DNA of 64,000 bases, from NCBI RefSeq assembly GCF_005795905.1, contig NZ_VAWE01000001.1, positions 5,507,001-5,571,000 on the forward strand, written 5' to 3'. How positions within the stretch are numbered: the first letter of the stretch is position 1; each line of letters begins with the position of its first letter. Both the position numbers and the translations under genes were made by a program. Of this stretch, positions 34,361-46,547 are shown piece by piece. The stretch comes from Streptomyces marianii. Lineage in GTDB: Bacteria > Actinomycetota > Actinomycetes > Streptomycetales > Streptomycetaceae. The notes beneath the pieces were generated by a model that saw only the letters and a program-made list of their open reading frames with translations, was not told the DNA's origin and made no database searches.

Positions 34361-34410
34361 GATGCCCGAGGAGCCGTCCTGCCCCGCAGGGGAGGAGCTC
34401 CTCGGGCATC
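34361..34410. terminator. Long hairpin terminator downstream of the S8 protease gene
   Basis: GATGCCCGAGGAGC (34361-34374) pairs exactly with GCTCCTCGGGCATC (34397-34410). The loop contains its own CCCC/GGGG stem. It lies about 90 bases beyond the protease stop on the minus strand. Confidence 0.85.
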
Positions 34411-34502
34411 TCACGGCCGCTGCTCCGGAGCCGTCGCCGCAGCGGCGGGCGCCCTGGCCGGGACGCCGGACCGGGCCGTTCGTCCCGGCCGGGCCGCCGG
34501 GA

Positions 34503-35714
34503 TCAGAACAGCGAGTGCAGCAGCTTGTTCGGGGATCCCGCGCGCGGGTTCGTGACCTTGCCGCTGGTTGCGTTGTTCACGAGGGCGTCGCGGACCTGTG
34601 CCGGGGAGGCCGTGGGGTTGTTCGCCAGGTAGAGCGCGGCGGCACCCGCGGTGTGCGGGGTGGCCATCGACGTACCGGAGATGGTGTTCGTGGCGCTGTC
34701 GCTGTCCTTCCACGCGGAGGTGATGTCCACGCCGGGGGCGAACAGGTCGAGGCACGAACCGTAGTTGGAGAACGACGCCCGCCGGTCCGTCCTGTCCGTG
34801 GCGCCGACCGTGATGGCCTCGGGGACGCGGGCGGGCGAGTAGTTGCACGCGTTCACGGGGATGCCGATCAGGATGCCGTTGCCCGCCGCGATCGAGTAGC
34901 TGACACCCGAGGCGATGGACCGCTTCACCGCGTCGTCCAGGGCGGCGCTGGCGCTGCCACCCAGGCTCATGTTGGCCACGGCCGGCTTGGACGCGTTCGC
35001 CGTCACCCAGTCGACGCCCGCGATGACGCCCTCGGTCGTACCGGAGCCGTCGCAGCCCAGGACGCGCACCGCGATCAGGTTGACGTCCTTGGCGACCCCG
35101 TACGTCCTGCCGCCCACGGTGCCGGCGACATGCGTGCCGTGGCCCTGGCAGTCCTGGCCGTTCCGGCCGTCGCCGACGGTGTCCGTGCCGACGCCCGCCC
35201 GGCCGCCGAACTCGGCGTGCGAGGTGCGGATGCCGGTGTCGATGATGTACGCGTTCACGTTCGACGCCGTCGCGTTGTACGTGTACGTCGTCGACAGCGG
35301 CAGACTGCGCTGGTCCACACGGTCCAGACCCCAGGTCGCGTTCGTCTGGGTCTCGTTGAGGCGGATGACGCTGTTCTGCTCCACGTAGGCCACCCGCGGG
35401 TCGGCGGCGAGCCGTTCGGCCTTGGCCTTGGACATGGAGGCGGAGAAGCCGTTCAGCACCGACCGGAAGACGTGCTTGGGGGTCACGTCCTCGGCTGCGG
35501 CGAGTTCGGAGACACGGGTGCCGTCGTCCTTCAGGACGACGATCCAGCTGTTCTGTACGGCGGTTGCAGTGGGGGCGAGACGGAGATCGCCGAGCGGCGC
35601 ACTGTGCGCTGTGGGGGTGACGGCGAACTGGAGACCGGCCGCGACGACGACGGCGGCGGAGAGCGGCGCGCCCATACGTATGGAGCGGCGGGCAGTGAAT
35701 CTCATCTCGTGCAC
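34503..35714 (-). CDS. Secreted S8 subtilisin-like serine protease
   Basis: 403 residues from GTG 35714, chosen because GAGGAG lies four bases upstream; ATG 35705 (MRFTARRS) is the alternative. It has a signal peptide (RRSIRMGAPLSAAVVVAAGL to AHSAP), an I9 propeptide (WIVVLKDDG to AYVEQNSVIRL) and a peptidase domain with the full triad: Asp in YIIDTGIRTSH, His in GHGTHVAGTVGG, Ser in SGTSMATPHTAGAAA. Four cysteines suit disulfides. It ends directly after the catalytic domain (no P-domain or PKD domain). It resembles proteinase-K-like extracellular proteases of Streptomyces that degrade proteins for nutrition. Confidence 0.93.
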   Translation of the reverse strand: MHEMRFTARRSIRMGAPLSAAVVVAAGLQFAVTPTAHSAPLGDLRLAPTATAVQNSWIVVLKDDGTRVSELAAAEDVTPKHVFRSVLNGFSASMSKAKAERLAADPRVAYVEQNSVIRLNETQTNATWGLDRVDQRSLPLSTTYTYNATASNVNAYIIDTGIRTSHAEFGGRAGVGTDTVGDGRNGQDCQGHGTHVAGTVGGRTYGVAKDVNLIAVRVLGCDGSGTTEGVIAGVDWVTANASKPAVANMSLGGSASAALDDAVKRSIASGVSYSIAAGNGILIGIPVNACNYSPARVPEAITVGATDRTDRRASFSNYGSCLDLFAPGVDITSAWKDSDSATNTISGTSMATPHTAGAAALYLANNPTASPAQVRDALVNNATSGKVTNPRAGSPNKLLHSLF

Positions 35715-36212
35715 CTGACTCCTCTTTGATCGGAACATGACAAGCATCCGCGGCGGCGGTGCGGATGCCGGCACAGCGTCTCGTGAGGTGGTGCGGCACA
35801 CAAGGGGTTGTTACCGATGGGTTGGAGCAAAAGCCCTGGTGGCATGGGCAATTTGGCGGACATCGGCGACATCTTCACGGTGCGCACAGGCATGTGCGAC
35901 CCCGTCACGCATCGGGATGAACCAGCCATGACCGGCATGCGGTGAAGCGCTGGACGGGGACCGTGAATCCACTCCGCTCGGGGCGTCCCGGGCACCCGGC
36001 CGGACGCCCGCACGGCTGGTTGCGCCCACTGGCGTGTCCCGTCGAGTGCCCCGGTCGTACGCGCGCCCGGCCCGTCCCGCTCACCCGGAGTCCCTGATTC
36101 CGTGTACCGCGGCTGGTGTACGGCGAGGGCGTCCGGTACTACCCGGGGAGGTCATGGAGTTCCGACCGGCGGCAGCGGAAACCGGGCCGGCCGTCCGCTT
36201 ATGGTTTCGGGC
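35715..36212. other. Divergent intergenic region
   Basis: About 500 bases between the S8 protease and the hydrolase-ABC fusion. A perfect stem GCATCCGC/GCGGATGC (35744-35768) lies in the likely 5' UTR of the protease. The less GC-rich stretch at 35795-35850 (GGGTTGTTACCGATGGG) probably holds its promoter. No gene is recognised. Confidence 0.5.
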
Positions 36213-39040
<2,828 letters not shown>

Positions 39041-39044
<4 letters not shown>

Positions 39045-39934
39045 GCACCACTCCCGTGCGCCCCGGCACCCGCGCGGCCGGCGTGCCGACCGCGCCCGGT
39101 TACCGGGCGCGGCGCACCCTGCCGCTGCGCGTCGAGGCGGTGCGCCAGCTGAAGCGGCGGCGGACGCTCGTGATGGGCGCGATCCTGACGGCGCTGCCGT
39201 TCGTGCTGATCGCGGCCTTCGCGATCGGCGGCTCACCCGACGAGCGCGACGGCGGCGGCGGCCGGATCAACCTGATGGACACGGCGACCGCTTCGGGTGC
39301 CAACTTCGCCGCCACCTGCCTGTTCGTGTCGGCAGGGTTCCTGCTGGTGGTGCCGGTCGCACTGTTCTGCGGCGACACCGTGGCGTCCGAGGCGAGCTGG
39401 TCGTCCCTGCGGTATCTGCTGGCGGCGCCCGTCCCCCGGTCCCGGCTGCTGTGGTCGAAACTGGCGGTCGCGCTGGGCTTCAGTGCGGCGGCGATGCTCC
39501 TGCTGCCGCTGGTCGGTCTGGCGGTGGGGACCGTGGCGTACGGCTGGGGGCCCTTGCGGCTGCCGACCGGCGGCTCGCTGGCGACGGCCGACACGCTGCC
39601 CAGGCTCGCGCTGGTCGTGGCGTACATCTTCGTCTCCCAACTGGTCACCGCCGGACTCGCGTTCTGGCTCTCCACCAAGACCGACGCACCGCTGGGAGCG
39701 GTCGGCGGCGCGGTCGGGCTGACGATCATCGGGAACGTCCTGGACGCCGTGACGGCGCTCGGTTCGTGGCGCGACTTCCTTCCGGCGCACTGGCAGTTCG
39801 CCTGGGCGGACGCCCTCCAGCCCCAGCTCGAATGGGGCGGGATGCTGAAGGGCACGGCGGTGTCCGTGACCTTCGCCGTGGTGCTGATCGCCCTGGCCTT
39901 CCGCGGGTTCGCCCGCAAGGACATCGTGTCCTGA
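39041..39934 (+). CDS. ABC-2-type transporter permease
   Basis: 297 residues; ATG overlaps the stop of the hydrolase-ATPase fusion (ATGA). About six hydrophobic helices: LVMGAILTALPFVLIAAFAIG, FLLVVPVALFCGDTVASEASW, LAVALGFSAAAMLLLPLVGL, LALVVAYIFVSQLVTAGLAFWL, AVGGAVGLTIIGNVLDAV and the final SVTFAVVLIALAFRGFARKD. The VASEASWSSLRYLLAAPVPR segment is typical of ABC-2 permeases. With the upstream ATPase it should form an exporter whose regulator or processing partner is the fused external hydrolase. Substrate unknown. Confidence 0.9.
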
Positions 39935-40123
39935 GCGGCCCGGAGGCCCCGTTCCGTGCGGTGCCGGACGCGCCCCGGTGGCCCGCCCCGTATGCGCTCC
40001 CGCAACCGTCCCGCCACGGGCGGCCGTTGCCGCATCGTGACCCATCCGCAACGCGTTCGTCCGATCCGCCGGGCCGCCCCGGACGTCACATTCACAAGTG
40101 CCGACGATTTCAGGGGGCGGAGC

Positions 40124-41719
40124 ATGACGGCCTGGACGAGGACGCGACCGACGGAATCTCCGACGTGGTCAGGGGCGCCTGCCCGTACCACGAGGGCGGC
40201 GCTGGCGGCGCTGCTCTGCGGGGCCGTGCTGCTGACCGGATGCGGTGCGGGGGCGCAGGCCGACCGCTCCTCGGCGGACGGCGGCCAGCGCCGCGCGGAC
40301 GGCGCTCCGGCGCCGATGGCCCCCGACGGCGGCGGTCGTGCCGAGGGGGACCGGGACGACGGAGCGCAGGGCGAGGAGAAGCGCGACGCCGTCCCCGCGC
40401 CGGACCTCGTGTCCACCTTCGCCCTGGACGTGGACACGGCCTCCTACGGCTACGCCCGCCGCGCCCTTGCCGGCGGCCGGCTGCCGGAACCCGGCTCGGT
40501 GCGGCCCGAGGAGTTCGTCAACAGCTTCCGCCAGGACTATCCACGGCCCGAGGGCAACGGCTTCTCGGTGACAGTGGACGGCGCGCGGGTGGAGAGCGGG
40601 GACGGCGGGGACTGGTCGCTGATGCGGGTCGGACTGGCCACGCGCCCGTCGAGCAGGACCGCCGAGCGGCCCCCGGCCGCGCTGACGTTCGTCGTCGACA
40701 TCTCCGGGTCGATGGCCGAGCCGGGCCGGCTCGACCTGGTCAAGGAATCCCTCGGCATCCTCACCGACCAGCTCCGCGACGACGACTCCATCGCCCTGGT
40801 GACCTTCAGCGACGAGGCGGAGACCCGGCTTCCGATGACCCGCCTCGACGGCAACCGCGACCGGGTCCACGAGGTCGTCGCCTCCCTGGAGCCGACCGAC
40901 TCCACCAATGTGGAGGCGGGCGTCGGCACCGGTTACGACGTCGCCGTCGAGGGCCGCAGGCGCGGCGCCAACAACCGCGTCGTGCTCCTCTCCGACGCTC
41001 TCGCCAACACCGGCGAGACCGAGGCGGACGCCATCCTGGAGCGGATCGGGAGCGCTCGGAAGGAGTTCGGCATCACCCTCTTCGGCGTCGGGGTCGGCAG
41101 CGAGTACGGCGACCAGCTCATGGAACGGCTCACGAACCGCGGTGACGGACACACCACGTACGTCTCCACACCCGCCCAGGCCCGGAAGGTCTTCGTCGAC
41201 CAGCTTCCCGCCCACCTGGAACTGCGCGCCCGTGACGCCAAGGCGCAGGTCGCCTTCGACCCGGCGGCGGTCCGGGAGTTCCGCCTCGTCGGATACGAGA
41301 ACCGGCACGTCGAGAACGAGGACTTCCGCGACGACCGGGTGGACGGCGGCGAGGTCGGTCCCGGGCACGCGGTCACGGCGCTGTACGCGGTGCGGCTGAA
41401 GGACGGCGCCTCCGGCCGCGTGGCCACGGCGACCGTGCGCTGGCTCGACCCGCGCACCCGGACGCCGCACGAGGCGACGGGCACCGTCGAGGCGGCCGGC
41501 CTCGCCGGCGACCTGTGGTCGCGTGGAACCCCGGCGCGCCTCCAGGTCAGCGCCGCGGCCGCGTACTTCGCCCAGCGGCTGCGGGGTGCGGAGACCCCCG
41601 GCGCGCCCCGGCTGGGGGTCCTTGCGGAGCGCGCGGCCGGACTGGCGCGCCGTACGGAGGACGCCTCCGTGCGCCAGCTGGCCGAGTCGATCCGCAGCGC
41701 GGACGAGCTGCTCGGCTGA
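40124..41719 (+). CDS. vWA-domain lipoprotein (YfbK-like)
   Basis: 531 residues from ATG 40124. Lipoprotein signal LLCGAVLLTGCG (Cys 40), then a disordered Ala/Asp-rich spacer. Then follows the N-terminal vWA-associated region (FALDVDTASYGYARRALAGG, RPEEFVNSFRQDYP), a vWA domain with an intact MIDAS (FVVDISGSM near 189, with TDSTNVEAG and LLSDALANTG), and a C-terminal DUF3520-type region. This is the architecture of YfbK proteins. Metal-dependent protein binding on the outer face of the membrane is expected. The partner and process are not known. It is separated from neighbours by about 120-190 bases. Confidence 0.88.
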   Translation: MTAWTRTRPTESPTWSGAPARTTRAALAALLCGAVLLTGCGAGAQADRSSADGGQRRADGAPAPMAPDGGGRAEGDRDDGAQGEEKRDAVPAPDLVSTFALDVDTASYGYARRALAGGRLPEPGSVRPEEFVNSFRQDYPRPEGNGFSVTVDGARVESGDGGDWSLMRVGLATRPSSRTAERPPAALTFVVDISGSMAEPGRLDLVKESLGILTDQLRDDDSIALVTFSDEAETRLPMTRLDGNRDRVHEVVASLEPTDSTNVEAGVGTGYDVAVEGRRRGANNRVVLLSDALANTGETEADAILERIGSARKEFGITLFGVGVGSEYGDQLMERLTNRGDGHTTYVSTPAQARKVFVDQLPAHLELRARDAKAQVAFDPAAVREFRLVGYENRHVENEDFRDDRVDGGEVGPGHAVTALYAVRLKDGASGRVATATVRWLDPRTRTPHEATGTVEAAGLAGDLWSRGTPARLQVSAAAAYFAQRLRGAETPGAPRLGVLAERAAGLARRTEDASVRQLAESIRSADELLG

Positions 41720-41835
41720 GGACCGGCCGGGGCGTGGCCGGGGCGCCATGACCGTCGTCACCCCCGGCCCGCCGGCCGTCGCCGCGCGAGTGCCCCGCCC
41801 CGGCAAGTGGGCTGCGGCACTGCGCCGTTCGGGCC

Positions 41836-42309
41836 ATGATGAGCACCATGGCCGACCTGCTGCTCGCCCTGGCCGTCATCGCGACCGGTCTGTACGCGGG
41901 CTTCATGCTGATCTTCCAGACGGGCGTCATGCCCGCGCTCGCCAGGCTCTCCGACGACCGCTTCGTGCCCGCGATGCGGCGCATCAACGAAGAGGTGCCG
42001 CGGCCGGTGTTCCTGGCGGTCTTCCTGGCCGTCGTCGTGTTTCCGGCCGCCGCCCTCGCCGTGCCGGGCGAGGACGGCTCGGCCACCCGGATGTGGCTGG
42101 TGCTGACGGCGCTCGTGTGCGCCGCGCTGAACCACCTGGTGACCATCGCCGGGAACATCCCGCTGAACAACGCCCTGGCCTCCTCGGAATCGTCGCCGGA
42201 CCCCGAGGTCCGCGCCGCCTTCGAGACCAGGTGGAACCGCTATCACAGGATCCGTACCGTCCTGATCCTCGGCGCGTTCGTCCTCCTCGTCGGCGCGGCG
42301 CTGAACTGA
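41836..42309 (+). CDS. DUF1772 (anthrone oxygenase-like) membrane protein
   Basis: 157 residues with four hydrophobic helices: LLLALAVIATGLYAGFMLIFQTGVMPAL, PVFLAVFLAVVVFPAAALAV, MWLVLTALVCAALNHLVTIAGNIPLNNAL and VLILGAFVLLVGAAL. The GFMLIFQTGVMPAL and GNIPLNN motifs are typical of DUF1772. Some relatives (such as fungal anthrone oxygenases) oxidise polyketides, but most are uncharacterised. ATGs at 41836, 41839 and 41848 are all possible starts. It converges on the cupin gene and shares a hairpin with it. Confidence 0.85.
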   Translation: MMSTMADLLLALAVIATGLYAGFMLIFQTGVMPALARLSDDRFVPAMRRINEEVPRPVFLAVFLAVVVFPAAALAVPGEDGSATRMWLVLTALVCAALNHLVTIAGNIPLNNALASSESSPDPEVRAAFETRWNRYHRIRTVLILGAFVLLVGAALN

Positions 42310-42354
42310 CGCGAAACCGACGGCGGCACCCGGACCGGGACCGCTGTGCCCACA

Positions 42355-42377
42355 GCCCGGCCGCTCAGCGGCCGGGC
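42355..42377. terminator. Shared hairpin terminator between convergent genes
   Basis: GCCCGGCCGC-TCA-GCGGCCGGGC, a perfect 10-bp stem. Its three-base loop is the stop codon of the minus-strand cupin gene. It lies 45 bases after the DUF1772 stop. Confidence 0.8.
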
Positions 42378-42853
42378 AGTTCCTCCCCGCACCGGCTGCA
42401 GTACCGAGCGCCGGACTCCGCCGCCAGGCGTCCGCACTCCGGGCAGACCCGCTCCAGCAGACAGGCGGCCTCGCCGCCCTCGGACGGCGCCGCCGTCCTG
42501 ATGGCGAGTCCGGGGCGCCTGCGGTGAACGCTCAGCTGCACCAGGCCGCCGGGCCCCGCGCGGAGCGCCCGCCGGCTGCCGCGCGGCAGCCAGACCACCG
42601 CGCCCGCGACCACGTCCTGCGGCCTGCCTTCCAGTTCGAGCACTCCGTCACCGGCGGCCACGAACAGCAGCACATCCAGGTCGGGTTCCACATGCCCGGC
42701 GATCCGGCCACCGGCGGGCAGCCGCACCAGGTTCGCGTCGAGCTGCCGTGACTCCTCCGCCAGACGCCATAACGCGCCGGCCCGGTCCGGTGGCAGATCG
42801 CCGGTCAGCTCCGTCAGCAGTGCGAGCACGCCTGGCCGGGGAGTGGGCGCCAT
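42365..42853 (-). CDS. Cupin domain protein with C-terminal zinc ribbon
   Basis: 162 residues from ATG 42853, with AGGAGG upstream. Residues 35-110 read as a cupin barrel (ANLVRLPAGGRIAGHVEPDLDVLLFVAAGDGVLELEG, VVAGAVVWLPRGSRRALRAG). The C terminus has CPECGRLA...YCSRCGEELPG, a CxxC-CxxC zinc ribbon. The cupin keeps one His (GHVEP) but lacks the full metal site, so it may bind a ligand or protein and not catalyse. Function is unknown; the ribbon suggests protein contact. Confidence 0.82.
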   Translation of the reverse strand: MAPTPRPGVLALLTELTGDLPPDRAGALWRLAEESRQLDANLVRLPAGGRIAGHVEPDLDVLLFVAAGDGVLELEGRPQDVVAGAVVWLPRGSRRALRAGPGGLVQLSVHRRRPGLAIRTAAPSEGGEAACLLERVCPECGRLAAESGARYCSRCGEELPGR

Positions 42854-43250
42854 GTGTCGTTCCTCCTGCGCTCGTGTCCCCATCGGATCCTTCCGAACCC
42901 CAAAGGCCCGCATGGTACCCCGTGTTGCGCGCCCGCCCGAGCCGGACAAGCCACGTGTGCCGACCGCCCGAGGGCCCGGCGGGAGGGTGTCCTGCCGGTC
43001 CTCGCTGCGCCGAGCGGGTGAGCCGCCCCGCCGTGGCCGTGCCGTGGTGACGCCGCCGCGAACCGGGATGCGCATACGGTCGTCCCGTGTTCCCTACCGT
43101 CCGCATTCGACACCGGGGACCCGGGCCGGCGCCCCACGGCGGAGCCCACCCGCCGCGACGGACGGGCTCCGCCGTGCACCGGCCCGTGAGGCTCCGGGCA
43201 CCCCGACTCCCCGGCCCTCCCGGGCCACCCAACAACTTACGGAGGAAGTC
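42854..43250. other. Divergent intergenic region
   Basis: About 400 bases between the cupin gene and the alpha/beta hydrolase. The only clear signals are the two RBSs (TCCTCC complement near 42862-42867 and GGAGGAAG at 43241-43248). No gene or strong palindrome is recognised. Confidence 0.5.
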
Positions 43251-44162
43251 ATGTCCCGTCCCCTCCACTCCCGAGGAGTCCGGCGCATCACCCTGGACGC
43301 CGACGGCCTGCCGCTCTCCGCCCTGCTGGCAGTCCCCGCGGGCACACCGCGTGCCACGGTCGTCGCCCTGCACGGCGGGGGCATGAACGCCGGCTACTTC
43401 GACGGCCAGGCGACCCCGGACCTGTCCCTGCTCACCCTCGGAGCCCGCCTCGGCTACACCGTCCTCGCGCTGGACCGCCCCGGCTACGGAGCCTCCGCCG
43501 AACGGCTGCCCGAGGGCCAGACCCTCGCCGAGCAGGCCGCGACGCTGAGCGCCGCCCTGGGCGGCTTCACCTCCGTCCACCCGCACGGCGCGGGCCTGTT
43601 CCTGCTCGCGCACTCCTACGGCGGCAAGCTCGCGCTGACGGCGGCCGCGCGGGCCGTTCACGACCGGCTGCTCGGCCTGGACATCTCCGGCTGCGGTCAC
43701 CGCTACGACGTCGCCCCGGAGGAACTGCCCGACGAGGGGGCTCACGGAAGCCGCAGGCTCAACTGGGGGCCGCTCGGCCTGTACCCGCCGGAGACCTTCA
43801 CCACCGCGGCCTCGGTCGTGGCAGGGATGCCGGTCCGGGAGCGCACGGAGGCGGCGCGCTGGCCCGAGGAGTTCCCCACCGTCGCCGCCGGCGTACGCGT
43901 ACCCGTCCGGTTGACGTTCGCCGAGTACGAGGCCTGGTGGCGCCATGACGAAGAGGCGGTGTCCGAGCTGACCGCGCAGCTCGCCGCGCCGCGGATCGTG
44001 GTGGACCGGCTGCCGCGCGCGGGGCACAACATCAGCCTCGGATGGGCGGCGCGCGCCTACCATCTGCGGGCTCTGGGCTTCCTGGAGGAGTGCCTGCAGT
44101 CCGCAGACGGCGGCCGGGACGAGTCCGGCACGCCACCCGAGCCGCACGCGGCGGCGGTCTGA
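43251..44162 (+). CDS. Alpha/beta-fold hydrolase
   Basis: 303 residues from ATG 43251, with GGAGG five bases upstream. Features: VVALHGGGMNAGYFDGQA (oxyanion loop), ALDRPGYGASAERLPEG, nucleophile elbow LLAHSYGGKLALTAAARA (Ser near 122) and a C-terminal His in PRAGHNISLG. There is no signal peptide. It precedes an MFS exporter by three bases, so the two are an operon; the hydrolase may modify the substrate or product that the transporter moves (inference). An esterase or lipase-like role is likely. Confidence 0.85.
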   Translation: MSRPLHSRGVRRITLDADGLPLSALLAVPAGTPRATVVALHGGGMNAGYFDGQATPDLSLLTLGARLGYTVLALDRPGYGASAERLPEGQTLAEQAATLSAALGGFTSVHPHGAGLFLLAHSYGGKLALTAAARAVHDRLLGLDISGCGHRYDVAPEELPDEGAHGSRRLNWGPLGLYPPETFTTAASVVAGMPVRERTEAARWPEEFPTVAAGVRVPVRLTFAEYEAWWRHDEEAVSELTAQLAAPRIVVDRLPRAGHNISLGWAARAYHLRALGFLEECLQSADGGRDESGTPPEPHAAAV

Positions 44163-44165
44163 ACG

Positions 44166-45473
44166 GTGACGGGCCCGTTCCGGTCGCTGGCGGTACGCAA
44201 CTTCCGGCTCTTCACCGCCGGCCAGGTCGTGTCCGTGGCCGGCACCTGGATGATGATCGTCGCCCAGGACTGGCTGGTTCTCGCCCTGACGGACGACTCC
44301 GCCGGCGCGCTCGGGGTGGTGACGGCCCTGCAGTTCACCCCGCTGCTCCTCCTCACCCTCTTCGGCGGTCGTCTGGCGGACCGCCACGACAAGCGGATGC
44401 TGCTGACGGTGGCCAACGCGCTCTCGGCGGTCCTCGCCCTGCTGCTCGCCGCGCTCGTGCTGGGCGGAGAGGTGCGCCTGTGGCACATCGGCCTGTTCGC
44501 GCTGGCGCTCGGCGTCGTCAACGCGGTCGAGGTGCCCGCCCGGGTGTCGTTCGTCAGCGAGATGGTCGGCGCGGAACTGCTTCCGAACGCCTCCGCTCTG
44601 AGCGCCGCCTACTTCAGCACCGCCCGTGTCGTCGGGCCGGCCCTGGCCGGGGTGATGATCGCCGCCCTGGGCTCGGGCTGGGTGATGCTGCTCAACGCGG
44701 CGAGCTACCTGGCGACGGTGGTGGCGCTGCGCATGATGCGCCCGCAGGAGCTGCACCGCCGTGCCCCGGAGACGCGGGCGAGGATCGTCGACGGGCTGCG
44801 TCATGTGCTGGCCCGGCCGGACCTGGTGCTGCCGCTGGCGCTGCTCGCGGTCGTCGGACTGTGCGGGCTGAACTTCCAGTTGACCCTCCCGCTGCTGGCG
44901 AAGACCGTCTTCGGCGCGGACGCGGATGCCTTCGGGCTGCTGACCACGGCGTTCGCTGCCGGTTCGCTCGCGGCGGCGCTCGCCACCACCGCGCGCCGAG
45001 CCCGTCCGTCGGGCCGGACGGTGGTCGTGTCGGCGCTCCTCTTCGGGGCGCTGGAGACGGTGGCCGGATGGTCGCCCGGCTTCGTGGCCGCCATGGTGCT
45101 GCTCGCGCTCACCGGTTTCGCCTCGATCTACTTCGTGCAGGCGGCGAACCACCGCATCCAGCTGGGCAGCGATCCGCGCTACCGCGGCCGGGTCATGGCG
45201 CTCTACGCCCTGATCCTCCAGGGGTCCACCCCGCTGGGCGCACTGGGTACCGGCTGGCTCGCCGAGCGCTTCGGCGCGCGCTCGGGGCTGGTCGTGGGCG
45301 GCCTTGTGTCCCTGGCTGCCGCGATCGCGGCACTGCTGGTGGAGCGTGCGACGGCGCGGGAGGCAGGGGCGGAGGCGGGCCGAACCGGAGCGGCGGGTGC
45401 GGCACCTCCGCCGCCGGAATCACCGGAGGAAGCCGAGTCGCCAGGTCCGAGGGAGCGGGACAGGACGCTCTGA
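44166..45473 (+). CDS. MFS transporter (EntS/DHA3-like)
   Basis: 435 residues, GTG start three bases after the hydrolase stop. Twelve hydrophobic helices. The N terminus FRSLAVRNFRLFTAGQVVSVAGTWMM and GGRLADRHDKRMLL (motif A) are typical of the DHA3/EntS-like group, which exports siderophores or macrolides. SNP-like variants aside, the GSDPRYRGRVMALYALILQG segment in the second half is also characteristic of the group. A disordered Ala/Pro/Glu tail follows the last helix. Substrate unknown; coupled expression with the hydrolase is likely. Confidence 0.9.
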   Translation: MTGPFRSLAVRNFRLFTAGQVVSVAGTWMMIVAQDWLVLALTDDSAGALGVVTALQFTPLLLLTLFGGRLADRHDKRMLLTVANALSAVLALLLAALVLGGEVRLWHIGLFALALGVVNAVEVPARVSFVSEMVGAELLPNASALSAAYFSTARVVGPALAGVMIAALGSGWVMLLNAASYLATVVALRMMRPQELHRRAPETRARIVDGLRHVLARPDLVLPLALLAVVGLCGLNFQLTLPLLAKTVFGADADAFGLLTTAFAAGSLAAALATTARRARPSGRTVVVSALLFGALETVAGWSPGFVAAMVLLALTGFASIYFVQAANHRIQLGSDPRYRGRVMALYALILQGSTPLGALGTGWLAERFGARSGLVVGGLVSLAAAIAALLVERATAREAGAEAGRTGAAGAAPPPPESPEEAESPGPRERDRTL

Positions 45474-45493
45474 CCCTCCGCCGGGCGGAGCGG

Positions 45494-45513
45494 GTGCCCG
45501 GCCCGCCGGGCAC
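45494..45513 (+). terminator. Hairpin terminator of the hydrolase-MFS operon
   Basis: GTGCCCGG-CCCG-CCGGGCAC, an 8-bp perfect stem with a four-base loop, 20 bases after the MFS stop. Confidence 0.7.
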
Positions 45514-45667
45514 CATCTGCCGAGCGCGGCGGCGGGGTCCCGCCCGGGCCATCCGTCCCGGGCGGACGGATCCGCGTCCCGGCTCCGTACGGGAGAGGCG
45601 TGCGGCGCCCGCCCGTACGCTTACGCTGCCTGAAGCGCACCGCCTCAGCCGCCGACCGGGGACCCAC

Positions 45668-46288
45668 GTGAGCGACCAGCCGAACCAGCCCAGCGAACCC
45701 GTGCCGTCCACCTCCGCCGGCCGGCCCCGGCCACCCGTGGACCTCGGGCATCCCGGCTCGGGCGGAAGGCCGTTCCTGTACGTCGTCGTCTGCGCTGCGG
45801 GAGTCGCGGGAGGCGTCGGCAGGCTCGTCACGGCGGCGCAGCAGCGGAACTGGGACGTCGGGGTCGTCGCCACTCCCCAGAGCCTGGACTTCATCGACCG
45901 GAGCGCCGTCGAGACCCAGACCGGCCATCCGATCCGCTCTGCCTGGCGGCGGCCCGGCGACCCCCGCCCGCTGCCTCCCCCGGACGCGATAGCGGTGGCC
46001 CCGGCCACCTTCAACACCATCAACAAGTGGGCGGCCGGGATCTCCGACACCCTGGCACTGGGCGTCCTGTGCGAGGCGTACGGCTCGGGTGTCCCGATCG
46101 CCGTGCTGCCGTGCCTGAACGCGGCCCAGGCGGCCCATCCCGCCTACCGGGAGAGCCTGGAGCGGCTGCGGGGGATGGGCGTGCTGATCGGTTCCCACGA
46201 ACCGTCCGTGCAGCCGGGGACCGGCGGTGCCGACGTGTTCCGCTGGGAGGAGGCGCTCGAACTGCTCACGCCGAAGCCCGTTTCCTGA
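45668..46288 (+). CDS. Flavoprotein-domain protein
   Basis: 206 residues from GTG 45668 (SDQPNQPSEP). After a Pro-rich N terminus comes a Rossmann-like flavoprotein fold of the phosphopantothenoylcysteine-decarboxylase type: FLYVVVCAAGVAGGVGRLV, WDVGVVATPQSLDFIDRSAVE, DAIAVAPATFNTINKWAAGISDTLALGVLCEA, IAVLPCLNAAQAAHPAYRESLERL. The PATFNTINKWAAGISD segment corresponds to the conserved flavin-binding loop. It is probably an FMN enzyme acting as a decarboxylase or lyase; the substrate is not known. No coaBC partner is near. Confidence 0.85.
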   Translation: MSDQPNQPSEPVPSTSAGRPRPPVDLGHPGSGGRPFLYVVVCAAGVAGGVGRLVTAAQQRNWDVGVVATPQSLDFIDRSAVETQTGHPIRSAWRRPGDPRPLPPPDAIAVAPATFNTINKWAAGISDTLALGVLCEAYGSGVPIAVLPCLNAAQAAHPAYRESLERLRGMGVLIGSHEPSVQPGTGGADVFRWEEALELLTPKPVS

Positions 46289-46432
46289 ACGCGGATCGTG
46301 CGCTCGGGCCGCGAGGTGGCCGCACCGGAACGACAACGCCCCCGGTAGCCACCCCGGGGTGGCCGCGCCCGGTGCTCCGGCGCTTACGCGTCCACTACCG
46401 CCCGCCCGCTAGGTTCGCTCTGACCAGCAAGA

Positions 46433-46455
46433 AGGCCCTCCCGATGGGAGGGCCT
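46433..46455 (-). terminator. Terminator of the tRNA-Arg gene
   Basis: AGGCCCTCCC-GAT-GGGAGGGCCT, a perfect 10-bp stem with a three-base loop, followed on the minus strand by TTCTTG. It lies 20 bases past the tRNA 3' end. Confidence 0.85.
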
Positions 46456-46474
46456 GCGGGCCGTACGCGCTGTG

Positions 46475-46547
46475 CGCCCCCGGCAGGACTCGAACCTGCG
46501 GCCAAGCGCTTAGAAGGCGCCTGCTCTATCCACTGAGCTACGGGGGC
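46475..46547 (-). tRNA. tRNA-Arg (anticodon TCT)
   Basis: Read on the minus strand, 73 bases fold as a cloverleaf: acceptor GCCCCCG/CGGGGGC, D arm with AGCTCAGTGGATAGAGCA, anticodon loop CTTCTAA (anticodon TCT) and T arm GCAGG-TTCGAGT-CCTGC, with discriminator G. CCA is not encoded. It reads AGA codons, which are rare in this GC-rich genome. A TATCCT box at 46607-46612 (minus strand) may be part of its promoter, and a perfect terminator follows. Confidence 0.96.

Noticed and set aside
34000..34362. Possible small gene starting MQDTAVVRVHLLG
   Set aside because: No RBS, no stable domain and an Arg/Gly-rich continuation; more likely promoter DNA of the MFS gene.
39100..40437. Long minus-strand frame across the permease and vWA genes
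   Set aside because: Ser/Arg/Pro-rich shadow crossing two well-supported genes and their intergenic gap.
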